Positions 11,451 through 22,545 of a stretch of 64,000 nucleotides of DNA are shown here, piece by piece; within the stretch, counting starts at the first letter, position 1, and each line of letters starts with the position of its first letter. The stretch is taken from assembly GCF_016801865.2 (NCBI RefSeq), contig NC_068937.1, positions 113,623,068 to 113,687,067 of the forward strand. Reading direction: 5' to 3'. The position numbers and the translations under genes are program-made. Source of the DNA: Culex pipiens pallens (lineage: Eukaryota; Arthropoda; Insecta; Diptera; Culicidae). Below the pieces are notes generated by a model. The model was given only the letters and a program-made list of their open reading frames with translations, made no database searches and was not told the DNA's origin.

Positions 11451-11469
11451 AATATTTAAAACACTTAAA

Positions 11470-11566
11470 AATACTTTAAATAATTGATTTACTTTAAAAA
11501 CTTTAAATACTTTAAATACTTTAAATACTTTACATACTTTAGAAACTCTAAATACTTTAAATATTT
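11470..11566. repeat. Left arm of the 9-bp satellite
   Basis: About ten imperfect TTTAAATAC units. The last 21 bp (11546-11566) duplicate 12900-12920, which shows that the retroelement between them inserted into a once continuous array. Confidence 0.9.
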
Positions 11567-12899
11567 GAGCATGAGCATGAGCATGAGCATGAGAGACCAC
11601 CCATGGTTGTCCTTCTCCGTTGCTGAACAGGACCGTAATATCCTATCAATACAACCGACCATACGCTTGAACGATCTAATGGTGTTTCCCTTATCAACAG
11701 CATGTATGAATGCGCTGAAAAGATAAAACATCAAGATCATTAAAACTAGATCTGGAGCAAATAGGTAACAGTCGTTGGCCACCAACGGCGCCCGCCATGT
11801 CAGTTTGTAGATCTCGGGGGATTGGGACGGGAATGTTAGTTAGCACAGGTTGCTACAAAGGGTGGGTTCTATACGATATCCACACCCCCACGTGTGCCGG
11901 AAAACTACTTCTACTTGGGATTTTGTTAGTGGGTAAGGGTAATGGCCAGGATTCAACATAGAGGATGATGATGCGACCCAATAATCAATAAATTTTGTTT
12001 AATGGTGTGATGTATTATGCATTCTCAAGGCAAACAGTCTGAGGATGCGGATGAGATTATTCCGGGTTATTTGGTGTTGAGTTTAGCATAAATGATTCAA
12101 TCTTAGACAGCCGGCTGTGGAAAGATAAAACCAAATAAAATGCGAAAACGCGAAACCGCCCGGACCGAAATACACACACAATCGGGGGAAAAACAAAGAC
12201 GGAAACGGCAACGAAAATCCGGCGTGTTGACCGCGACGCGCAACGTTCAAATTCTCCAAAGCAACTGTCAACATCGCGGAATCGTCCGGGTCGAAATACA
12301 CACACAGTCGGGGGGAAAACAAAGACGGAAACGGCAACGAAAATCCGGCGTGTTGACCGCGACGCGCAACGTTCAAATTCTCCAAAGCAACTGTCAACAT
12401 CGCGGAATCGTCCGGGTCGAAATACACACACAATCGGGGGAAAAACAAAGACGGAAACGGCAACGAAAATCCGGCGTGTTGACCGCGACGCGCAACGTTC
12501 AAATTCTCCAAAGCAACTGTCAACATCGCGGAATCGTCCGGGTCGAAATACACACACAATCGGGGGAAAAACAAAGACGGAAACGGCAACGAAAATCCGG
12601 CGTGTTGACCGCGACGAGCACCGTTCAAATTCTCCAAAGCAACTGTCAACATCGCGGAATCGTCCGGGTCGAAATACACACACAGTCGGGGGGAAAACAA
12701 AGACGGAAACGGCAACGAAAATCCGGCGTGTTATCCGCGACGAGCACCGTTCAAATTCTCCAAAGCAACTGTCAACATCGCGGAATCGTCCGGGTCGAAA
12801 TACACACACAGTCGGGGGGGAAACAAAGACGGAAACGGCAACGAAAATCCGGCGTGTTATCCGCGACGAGCACCGTTCAAATTCTCCAAAGCAACTGTC
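11567..12899 (-). mobile_element. Non-autonomous LINE-type retroelement with 5' tandem monomers
   Basis: Flanked by a perfect 21-bp target duplication (11546-11566 and 12900-12920; starts CTCTAAATAC, ends AAATATTT), the hallmark of target-primed insertion. On - the 5' end (12899) begins exactly at a 126-bp repeat unit. About six units run to 12160. A body of about 570 bp follows, and the 3' end is a hexamer tail (CATGCT)n at 11567-11593 in place of poly(A). Part of the body (11930-12140) resembles 60480-60780, including TTAGACAGCCGGCTGTGG. No reverse transcriptase is encoded, so it depends on a partner element. The body has no convincing ORF. Confidence 0.8.
12160..12899 (-). repeat. 126-bp minisatellite, six units
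   Basis: Units of 126 bp (CGAAATACACACACA to CGCGGAATCGTCCGGGT) differ by a few bases, for example CGCGCAACG versus CGAGCACCG. Because 126 is divisible by three and the unit lacks stops in several frames, it yields long spurious open frames of 210-303 codons on both strands. These are not taken as genes. The unit is GC-rich against its AT-rich surroundings. Its placement at the 5' end of the host retroelement suggests promoter monomers. Confidence 0.9.
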
Positions 12900-14530
12900 C
12901 TCTAAATACTTTAAATATTTTAATAACTTAAATACTTTAAATAGTTTGAATACTTTAAATACTTGCAATATTTAAAAAAAATTAAAAACTTAAAATACTT
13001 AAAATATTATAAAATCTTTAAATACTTGAAATACTTAAAATACTTAAAATACTTAAAATACTTAAAATACTTAAAATACTTAAAATACTTAAAATACTTA
13101 AAATACTTAAAATACTTAAAATACTTAAAATACTTAAAATACTTAAATACTTAAAATACTTAAAATACTTAAAATACTTAAAATACTTAAAATACTTAAA
13201 ATACTTAAAATACTTAAAATACTTAAAATACTTTCATTACTTTAAAATGTTTAATAACTTAAAATATTTTAAAATCTTTAAATTCTTAAAATACATAAAA
13301 TACTTTAAATACTTTAAATGCATTAAATACTTTAATTACTTAAATACTTAAAATAGTTTGAATAATTTAAATACATTAAATACTTAAAATACTTAAATAC
13401 TTTAAATAGTTTGAATACTTTAAATACTTTAAATACTTTAAATACTTTAAATACTTTAAATACTTTAAATACTTTAAATACTTTAAATACTTTAAATACT
13501 TTAAATACTTTAAATACTTTAAATACTTTAAATACTTTAAATACTTTAAATACTTTAAATACTTTAAATACTTTAAATACTTTAAATACTTTAAATACTT
13601 TAAATACTTTAAATACTTTAAATACTTTAAATACTTTAAATACTTTAAATACTTTAAATACTTTAAATACTTTAAATACTTTAAATACTTTAAATACTTT
13701 AAATACTTTAAATACTTTAAATACTTTAAATACTTTAAATACTTTAAATACTTAAATTAATTAAAATACTTAAAATACATAAAATGCTTAAAATACTTAA
13801 AATACTTAAAATACTTAAAATACTTAAAAGTCATAAAAAACTTTAAATACTTTGAATACTTTAAATACTTTAAAAACTTTAAATACTATTAAATACTTTA
13901 AATACTTTAAATACTTTAAATACTTTAAATACTTTAAATACTTTAAATACTTTAAATACTTTAAATACTTTAAGTACTTCAAATACTTTAAATACTTTAA
14001 ATACTTGAAATTCTTTAAATACTTAAAATAATTAAAATACTTAAAATACTTTAAAAACATTAAATACTTTAAATACTTTAAATACTTTAAATACTTTAAA
14101 TACTTTAAATACTTTAAATACTTTAAATACTTTAAATACTTGAAATACTTTAAAACCTAGAAATACTTTTTATACTTTTTATACTTTTATACTTTTAATA
14201 CTTTTTATACTTTTTATACTTTTAATACTTTTAATACTTTGAATACTTTTTATACTTTTTATGCTTTTTATTCTTTAAATACTTTTAATACTTTTTATAC
14301 TTTTTATACTTTTTTTTCTTTTTATACTTTTTTTTCTTTTTATACTTTTAATACTTTTAATACTTTTAATACTTTTAATACTTTTTATACTTTTTATACT
14401 TTTTATACTTTTTATACTTTTTATACTTTTTATACTTTTTATACTTTTTATTCTTTTTATACTTTTTATTACTTTTTTTACTTTTTATATTTTTTTTACT
14501 TTTTGTACTTTTTATACTTTTTATTTGAGC
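12900..14530. repeat. 9-bp satellite in three variant blocks
   Basis: Successive blocks are AAATACTTA (about 13020-13240), AAATACTTT (about 13400-13755, some 38 nearly perfect copies, and again 13840-14150), and TTTTTATAC (about 14160-14525). Short mixed segments separate them. Continuous frames such as Asn-Thr-Leu or Lys-Tyr-Leu repeats are by-products of the 9-bp period. It is the right arm of the array at 11470-11566. Confidence 0.95.
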
Positions 14531-14539
14531 GAATTATTA

Positions 14540-14785
14540 AATTTTCATTATCTGAAAATATTTGTAAATGAAAAAGTTTTATTCTGGCATTTATGTGGAT
14601 CGATCATCAGAATCCTGTCGAAACAAGTCAAGCTTGAGCAGCTTCTCTCGAGAACAAAAGAAAGAGGAAAGTTCAGGCTGTTAAGCTCTGAAGAATAATT
14701 CCGAGTTTCAATATCAGATGGCGCAGTTGCGCAAGAGAAGCTTTGCTGTCAGTTTAAGCTCATTTTTCCAAAGAAGTATCAGAAT
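14540..14785. other. Flank of hAT insertion; no gene
   Basis: Unremarkable sequence ending in ATCAGAAT (14778-14785), the left target duplication of the next element. It would join directly to 20532 without that insertion. Confidence 0.5.
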
Positions 14786-15297
14786 CAGGGATGCCAGATT
14801 TGCAGATTTCTCTGCAAATTTGAAGATTTCCGAAATTTGTTGCAGACAACTTTTTTGTTGCAGATTTTTGCAGATATTTTACCGGTGAGGTATGCAAAAA
14901 AAACTTTAATCCTTCTGTGACTGTTTCTTTGAATAAGATGAGTAACCCAACTGTACATAGCATTTTACAAATTTAGAAATAATGTTCTTAGACCTACATC
15001 AAGTTTGATTACTGTCAAAATATGCAAGTATTTTACCAACTATTCTTTTTAATCACTTAAGAATTGTCGCAAAAATATTACAAATCAGATTGTGCGCTCT
15101 ACAACATGGCTTTGGTATACTCTACTGCAAGATTCCTACTCAAAGCTAGGTGTTCAAAAGGTTGAAGTTGCTTGTTTACCAAGATTTTGGCTATTGTTTA
15201 AAAAACGCTGTCCCTTATTCCACATATGAGCTCATTCTGACCACCGGAACCCCTCCCTGGTATGAAGTTTGTATGGGAGAAATCGTCAAAATGTATA

Positions 15298-15459
15298 GGG
15301 ACCATCCACAAACCACGTGGACACTTTTTTGGAAATCTCAACCCCCCCCCCCCTCTCGTGGACAATTGTCCATCCAAAAGAAAACTTTTTTATATGGAGC
15401 GTGGACAATCGCCATACCCCCCCCCCCCTAAAGTGTCCACGTGGTTTATGGATGGTCCC
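15298..15459. mobile_element. GGGACCATCC foldback MITE (Harbinger-type?)
   Basis: Inverted ends GGGACCATCCACAAACCACG and (complement) GGGACCATCCATAAACCACG flank poly-C/A-rich centres. ATA occurs on both sides, consistent with a 3-bp duplication. Related partial copies lie at 24963-25052, 33190-33303, 44645-44693, 48735-48785, 53963-54034, 56245-56290 and 56554-56580. Confidence 0.75.
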
Positions 15460-16228
15460 ATAGAGAATGGCAACTGTTTCACTTTTTTACCCGTGGAGGG
15501 CGCAATAGTTATCCGATTCTAACCATTTCTCAGATGTAGAACTTTCATTAATTTTAGAAAAACTTCCCTCAAGACACCATATTTTTAGGAACCCGTGGTA
15601 AGAATGAGCTCAAATTTGGAATATATCCATGTGTCAATCTTTGATTTCAGGGGGTAGTTCCGAAGAAGCTCGAATTTGAATTACCCTAGGAAACATAAAT
15701 AAATTTTATTTGATTTCTGGCATTTTTCATATTAATTTCTTCATGTTTTGAAATAATTAAGTACTAATTAAGTATTAAGTCTACCTCTGTTTATTTTTAA
15801 AAACAAAAAAATATATGGAAGTGCGAAGTTATATAAGCTTTTCAATGTGGTTCTCAGTAGTAAAACGTTGGTCTCGGTCTTAGTTGTTGTTAGGCCGTTA
15901 AGTCATTCCGTAGGAGTTGTTCTCCTGGTATATTGTTATTATAAGATAAAAGAATAATTTTCAATGGAAATTCCTAAATAAGACATTTAATTTTAATTAA
16001 GATTCAATGATTCAAATATGATTTTCATTAGTTTTTTATTTAAGTCGCTAAAAATATTGACCAAAACACTTAACGAGTCATGCAAAAACTCAAATTTTAA
16101 CCAATTCGTTCAATGCGAAAAAGTCATACAGGCTAAACTATAGCGATTATGTATACACAGATAAAAAGGTCACTTTTACTAATGAATTTGTAGCACTTTC
16201 TTCATTACTGTTTGTATTACATTACATA

Positions 16229-16309
16229 TCTAGAATTTTTTTTCGAAAAGGTCCTATAAACATATGAAAGACAATAGCTTATAGGACCTTTTTAAAGAAA
16301 AACTCTAGA
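16229..16309. mobile_element. AGGTCCTATAA MITE, 81 bp
   Basis: Near-palindromic: TCTAGAATTTTTTTTCGAAA then AGGTCCTATAA, mirrored by TTATAGGACCTTTTT and ACTCTAGA. The same core occurs at 20077-20221 and 59474-59553, and as a half copy at 43600-43630. Confidence 0.7.
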
Positions 16310-18021
16310 TTTAAAAGAAAAAAATCTTGTATGATTTTGTCTGATGTATAGATAACTTAAGGCGTTCACATATAAAGAATGAACGACTATTACAATTTTT
16401 CTTAAAAATTTGGCAGCACAAAAATGATTTAAAAAAAATAATAAGAATTAGTTTTTAATGCAATAGATATTTAAAAAGAAATGTTTGCTCACAGAAGAAT
16501 CCAATGAAGATAAACTTAAAAACAGAAAAAAAATCAAAGCGTTTCTAGTTGTCATTAGTTTTGATTATTTTTTTAAATATTTAACATGAAATGGCAAAAT
16601 CGCTATAGAAGTAAAATAATTCAATTTATATACAACATAAAATCTTCATTTCATACTTTTTTCAATACCATTTCATCATCAAATCTTTTTAATTAATGGT
16701 CTATTAATGGTACACAAAAATATCAAATCTGGAGGAATTTCTTGTAATAAAGTTCAACTGTTAACAAAATAAATCCAGAATATGCTGGAAAAAAAATACA
16801 TAGAAAATAAATTGTAGGTATTGGAGGATGAATTAAAGTCACAAAAAATGGAACTATAGGACTATAGGCTAGAGGCATACATAACATTAAAACATTAATT
16901 GCAATTTAAGTGCTTTTCAATTCAGTTTTGATTAAAATATACATAAAATTAAAACATGAAACTTTTAAATAAAAAAACACATTGGCAATATTAATATGAA
17001 GTTTAATATCTAACATATTTTTATTTATTTTAATATGCAACAATTGTCTCTCCATGCATTTAAATTTATGGGACCGTTTAGGGAAAGATTGAGAGAAAAT
17101 ATCAAACAAAAGATTAATCGATTTTGCAAGAAGATTAGAGTATGGATTCATCACTGTTCACTGCATTTTTTTTGTTTATCGAGTTTATCGAGGAGAAAAA
17201 CGACAATAAAGTGTTAACTTTTACATGTTAACAAAAAAATTCATTATATTTATGATAACCAATACAGCCGAAACTCAACTGATCCAAGTTTTACTTTTAT
17301 GAAGTTCTACAGATTTACTTGTGATAAGCAAATAAACAAACACAATATTTTCAAAAAAATCATTTTATCATCTTTTTTTTAAGATTTTTAAGAATTCATC
17401 TTTTTACTAACTTATTGTTACGCAATTTTCAGCATGAGTTACTTTACAAAATTTAGAGTTAGGTTTAAAGTTTTTTTTTATGTTTCTGAACATAATGTTT
17501 GAAATGCCTAAAGGGTACATATTTATAAACATTCTTACACACGTTACATTTTTCCAGATCACTTCGGATGATTTTGGGGCATAAATGAGCTCAACGACTT
17601 AAATTATTTTTAACGTGATTTGATTTTCCATAATAAGCAAATTGCGGAGGCTTAGGAGATTTTGGTGTGGACCGTATTTTACAGTTTTAAATGTTTACAT
17701 TACAGATTTGTTAAACATTTAAATATCACTTGGGTTTTTATTATTCAATAATTTCCATATCTTGGCTCAAGCTAAACCAATTTTAGTTCTTTTGGGTTCG
17801 TTCGCTCAGTAATTTAACACCGAACACGATGCCTCAAAACCTAGATTCCGGTTTCCTGGCCGGAGATATTCTGGATTCTCCAGGGCCAGATTTGAGCTAG
17901 CCTGGTGATTTTTCTGATCACAAAATCATTCAAAAAATTTATTAGTGATGAACTATTGAAATATTTTACCATCGACAATATTATCTTTTTGTTAACTGTT
18001 TCATTATATTATTTTTTAATT

Positions 18022-18455
18022 AGGCCGTTGCAAATATTTTTTTGAAGTTTATGTCTCTCGACTCTGACCAAAGTCGGGGGGGGGGGGGAGCAAAAAATAA
18101 AAAAAAGATTAAAAATTGAATTTACGAGCCATGGTTTAAATATTTGAATAAAAAAAAGTGTTTTAAAATGCATTATACACCTGTCCAGTTGTTTTGTAAT
18201 CATTAGTTTCCAAAATATCTAAGTATTGACGAAAATTTCATTTTTCGCGAAAAAAAAAAATTCATATAAATTCAAAATATTTTTAATTCAGCCCTAACAT
18301 GCTAAATATGATTATCAATGCAGAAAAATGCATTTTAGATTGTTTTCAGTTGATTTATTTTCTATTTTCATTGAAATGATTTATCCCATGATTTTTTTTT
18401 GACAAATTTTGAAGGGGGCGACATAAACTTTGAAAAATATTTGCAACGGCTTTAC
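18022..18455. mobile_element. GGCCGTTGC MITE, about 430 bp
   Basis: GGCCGTTGCAAATATTTTTT (left) and its counterpart AAAAATATTTGCAACGGC (right) form inverted ends, each followed inward by AAGTTTATGTC. A poly-G tract (18075-18088) sits just inside the left end. A diverged end of the same family is at 29095-29165. Confidence 0.7.
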
Positions 18456-20076
18456 AAGAAAATTAAAAATGTAAAACATTGATTTATTTCGTTAACCCTC
18501 TAACGCCCAGAGCTGTTTGCTTATCGTAAACAAAATTTTGGTACAATAATGCAGGAAATACTTTACTTTAACCCATAAACATCGAATTGGTGCACCCAGA
18601 GCACCATCAGGAAGATGAGCAACTTTTTTCTAAATCACAAAAATTGATCTATTGGTTCATTTGTTTGAAAATGCATCGAAATTTGTTTAAAACTACTTAT
18701 TCTTTTCTGTAAGACCATATTTCTGAAGTATGAAATACAATTTCTAAAATCTCTGCACTTTCAGATTTTTTTGATTGGCTCATTCAAAACTCACAAACAC
18801 TCATTTTTATCAAAATGAAGGAAGATAATAAAACCATCGGTCTAAGAACAATGTTTTGTCTTGTTTTTGAATAGTCATAACGTTTAGAAACTTTTGTTTT
18901 GATTGAAATGTTATTTTTTTTGTAATTTGGGAAAAGTGCTCCTGAATATTTAGTTGCTTATATGCTCTGGTGCACCTAACGGAAAAGGTTGAAAAACACT
19001 CGGTCCAAATTCACAATGTTATTCACACGGGTTCTTGTCCAAGGTTCAAATGATAGCAAACATTTTTTTGTTTCATAAAATGTTGCGTTTGGTCATTTTT
19101 ACGGGCTTTCGGAAACAGGTATTATTTATTCCCCTGAAATTGGCCCATTTTTGTTTACATTTCACACTGTAACTTTGCCTGTGCTAAACCAAATTTGATT
19201 AAATTTGGAGAGATGTTAGCATACATTCTACATGAACAACTGCAACTGGAAGCACCATGAAAAGTTGAGTTAGTATGTTTAACTTAGTTATTGAAATTAG
19301 TTTTAAAATTATAAACAATTTTTATAAAAGTTTTTGTGATATTTTTGAACTGGATCTTTATAAATCACAAAACGTTTTTTTCGATTGAATTGTTTTAGTT
19401 TAGCATTTCCATTCCCATTTATTTTCTTTTTTATCGTGAATAGTAAACAATAAATTTTTGTATGAATGAATTATAATTCAGAGACTTATAAATATTTGAA
19501 AGAAATAATAATTTTCGTGTCAATTTAGAAAATTATCGTATATGTATTTTAACTGCGAGATGCAACAAAAACTCCTTTCCACTTATAATAAATAAAATAA
19601 TTTTGAAGTTTATGTTAATAACTGACATGACCATACAAATAGTACACATTTCATGTAAAGTGGTGCAAGAAGAATAAGCCATTAAAAAAGCTATTAAAAA
19701 ATTGGACTTATCTGAAAATATGCTACATGGACTTTAGAGATTCAAAAAAATATTTATAATGACGTGAAATCTGCCTAAACCGTTGAAACAATAATTTCCT
19801 TAGATACAATACTGCACGAAATAAGACTATCGCTAATTTTATTTTAACTTTTTGTTAAGTTATTCAAAAGTATCACAAAACTAAGAACCGTGCCCTAATT
19901 ATTTATTTATAATTATTTTAAATGGCAGTTAATTTTTTGTAAAATTTTTGTTTTCGAAACACATTGGAAAACCCCCTGAAAAGTATTTTTATATTAGCCT
20001 AACCTTGAAATAGAAAAACACATTGAGAAGTAAAATACAAAAAGTATCTTGATAAAAATGTTTTAATTTTAAAAAT

Positions 20077-20221
20077 CTTGACTTTTTTTTGATAAGGTCC
20101 TATAAACAAATGTAAACAATGAATGTATCCCGCTTACTCCGATGGACTTTGACATAAGGTGTGAAAGGGATACACTCAATGTTTACATTTGTTTATAGGA
20201 CCTTATCAAAAAAAAGTCAAG
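20077..20221. mobile_element. AGGTCCTATAA MITE, 145 bp
   Basis: Nearly perfect 50-bp inverted arms, with ends CTTGACTTTTTTTTGATAAG and (complement) CTTGACTTTTTTTTGATAAG enclosing a short GC-richer loop. High arm identity suggests a young copy. Confidence 0.8.
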
Positions 20222-20639
20222 AAATATTGTTTGTATAGTTCCTGTTTTTTTTTATCCAAAAGGGAATCTACATTTTATTACGTTTTTTTCAAATAATTGA
20301 ATTTATTGCAAATAATTGTAGCTAAATAATATGTTTTCACACAGATTTAAGGACATAAAACATACATTTAACGTTGTTTAAGTTAAACATCATAATTTAG
20401 TTAAACAGAATTGTAGGATACGAATCCATGAACCTAGTTTTACGTGTATTTAAGTTTGCAGATTTTTGCAGATATTTGAAAAACAAATTTGCAGATAACT
20501 CAAAATTTCATCTGGCATCCCTGATCAGAATTCCTAAATTGGGCCAGCAAATTTAGGAATTGGGTGACTTCTCTGGCAGAAGTTGGCAAATTCCTAAATT
20601 TTAGGAATTGGATTACTTCTTTTTATTTTCAGTGTAATT

Positions 20640-20871
20640 ACTTATTTTTGGGTAAAACTATGTATAAATTGATCCCAGAGTAGTTCCCATTGAGCGTATC
20701 GAATAATAATTCATTAACAAATTTGGCAACCCTGACTTGCTTTGTTTTTGTTTTCATTGGACTGAATCAAACCGCATTCTGCCGGAAGATTTTCGCGTCG
20801 TCTGCAACCGAGTATCGAGAGTTTCGAGTGTTTTGTCCTCCTTTTATCGTCGTTAGTTTCGTACCGTCAAC
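20640..20871 (+). promoter_or_regulatory. TSNAX 5' flank and probable 5' UTR
   Basis: Directly upstream of the TSNAX start, this becomes CpG-containing and non-repetitive from about 20780 (TTCGCGTCGTCTGCAACCG). The ATG context GTCAACATGAG fits the insect consensus. No TATA box is obvious. The boundary with the older transposon end at 20636 means core promoter DNA must lie within about 230 bp or include transposon sequence. Confidence 0.5.
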
Positions 20872-21134
20872 ATGAGTTACCATCGGGGTGGACAACGTCG
20901 GGGAAATAACTTTAACCGCGGCGGAGGCGGTAATCGTCACGGAGGCGGCGGTGGAAAACGCCACTCGGATGCCGGTCCGGTCGACGAGAATAATCCGGTG
21001 GTGTTGCAGTTCCGGGAGTACGCTCGGGAGCTGGATGAGAAGCACGACCGGTACGAACGGATTGTGAAGTGCAGCCGGGACATTACGATCGAGAGCAAGC
21101 GGATTATCTTTCTGCTGCACACGGTGGATTCCAA
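20872..21134 (+). CDS. TSNAX: Translin-associated factor X, coding exon 1
   Basis: Encodes residues 1-87 and two bases of codon 88. The first 30 residues are Gly/Arg-rich (RGGQRRGNNFNRGGGG) with a basic patch, a plausible nuclear/RNA-interaction segment. Then comes the conserved Trax start ending in SRDITIESKRIIFLLH. TRAX pairs with translin to form C3PO, the endonuclease that removes nicked passenger strands during RISC loading and trims tRNA fragments. The exon ends at a consensus donor (AA|GTAAGT). The ATG was chosen because it is the first in frame, in good context, and gives the usual family length once joined to exon 2. Confidence 0.93.
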
Positions 21135-21979
21135 GTAAGTTTTGTTAACATTGAGTAAAAGAAAACTAGTTTTTTTTCGGGGTATGTACCAAAACTTCTT
21201 AGCATGGTACTCCCAACAAATATCAAAACTCGTAACGCATGGTGGTGTGTCCCCACGCTTCTGCCTCCCCAGTAGATTCAGAATTGTGTTGTTGTTTGAA
21301 CACTCCGTGCTCAAACTCAACCCACTTCACCGAATCATCTCTGAGGTAAACTTTACGCAGTAGGCCTGGCCGCCTTCATGTTTGTAATGTTTCAATTATT
21401 AAGAGCGAGTCCACGAGCATACCCAACTCGCATCGACCTCACCAATCTTCCTTTTCAGGGGTTGTTTGTACATATAAAACTAGCATCTGGTCAAAATATG
21501 ACCACTCTAAGTCAACGGAAAGTGGGACAAATCGGGATGCAACAAAATGCAGGGAGAAGCACCCCAATTGGTTAAATTTAAAGGGAGTTATTGGCATTTT
21601 AGTGAAAAAATAGCATAATTTTCAAACTCAATTAAAAAGGTGTTCCATCCAGATATCAACTCGGTTCGACCTGCAGCTTGTAGGGGACATCTGGGACTAC
21701 CATCTGAGACTGAGAACGCTTTGGGTAAGGCAGTTTAACATATTAAATTTTTCTTTTTCTTTTAGTGATTTTTTATTATTGTAAATTTTTGCTCGGGGAC
21801 CCTTAGACCAAATTTTCCGGTGATAGTTTTATCATATTCGAATTTCTGAGACAATTTCATAATAGAAACATGCATACAAATATTTGTTTTGATCCATTTA
21901 AACCCTTTAAAAAATTCAAGTTTAAAAAAATCTTCGAATCAAATTTATTGAAAATCATGTTCGTTCCCAAGAATACTAG

Positions 21980-22285
21980 ATGTCTCCAGAAAAAGGCAGC
22001 TTCTTATTTTTTTTTTTAATATCATTTTTTTTTCTAAATAATCCTCCTACAATTATGGCGAAGACACCAAACCGATCAGAAAATTCTTTCAAAAGATATA
22101 GATTTTCTAATACTTACGTACCATTTCGTATGGACAGCTGCCAAAATTGTATGGAGTCTTGTATGACTGAATCAATGACACAAAATGGCTTCTTTGGTCA
22201 TTGGGAAGGCCCTACATTTTTGAGCGAATTCATAACATATAAATACAATCCATTTCCGGTTTTGATGGAAAATTGCTCTACTGCC
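21980..22285. repeat. Family A, partial copy 2
   Basis: Carries the family A right-hand segment (GGCGAAGACACCAAACCGATCAG, read in two parts; GTATGGACAGCTGCCAAAATTG) and ends near GAAAATTGCTC. The left half is missing. Confidence 0.7.
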
Positions 22286-22545
22286 AAAAATCTTTTTCAC
22301 AAATTATATCTCTTTTAACCTAAAAGTTTTAGGTGTATACAATTTAAAAACAAAAATGGGATTTTTGTTTGTGTTAAATTTAATCTTTTATCTGAGTAGT
22401 TTTAATTTAATGATTTTTTTTTTTATTTTAGACGAAAAATTACATTTTTCACTCAATGTTTACATTTGAGCAACTCTCTACGAAATCGGCCGATTTCGAA
22501 CATTTTTATTTTTTGTATTCTGTAATTTTTGGCCTTCCCTATGAC

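Larger units (their letters stand above)
14786..20523. mobile_element. hAT-like element, 5.7 kb, no transposase
   Basis: Terminal inverted repeats CAGGGATGCCAGAT at both ends are flanked by a perfect 8-bp duplication ATCAGAAT (14778-14785 and 20524-20531), together diagnostic of hAT. Subterminal TCTGCAAA/TTTGCAGA words recur near both ends, as expected for transposase binding. No transposase-like frame was found in 5738 bp; the longest frames are AT-rich and unrelated. The interior carries other small insertions (15298, 16229, 18022, 20077), so the element appears old and non-autonomous. Confidence 0.85.
8951..20636. mobile_element. Possible interrupted TA-flanked element (outer ends only)
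   Basis: The left end CACTGAAATAAAAAAAAAGT (from 8951) and the reverse complement of the right end, CACTGAAAATAAAAAGAAGT (from 20636), match as terminal inverted repeats. Both sides abut TA. Inside each end the words AATTCCTAAATTT/TAGGAATT recur. If this is one element, its 11.7 kb include later satellite expansion and an inserted hAT (14786-20523). Two independent elements of one family is the alternative. Confidence 0.35.

Noticed and set aside
12057..12968. Open frames of 303, 263 and 210 codons with 42-residue repeats on both strands
   Set aside because: They are the same 126-bp tandem repeat read in different frames. Length divisible by three and lack of stops explain them.
13411..13755. 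114-codon Asn-Thr-Leu repeat protein
   Set aside because: Direct translation of a perfect 9-bp satellite. No start context or flanking gene structure.
14239..14571. 110-codon Phe/Tyr/Thr-rich frame
   Set aside because: Translation of the TTTTTATAC satellite block.
21640..21725. Possible small TSNAX exon between CTTGTAG and GTAAGG
   Set aside because: Exons 1 and 2 already join in frame and align with the complete Trax protein; an inserted 40-bp exon would break the frame.
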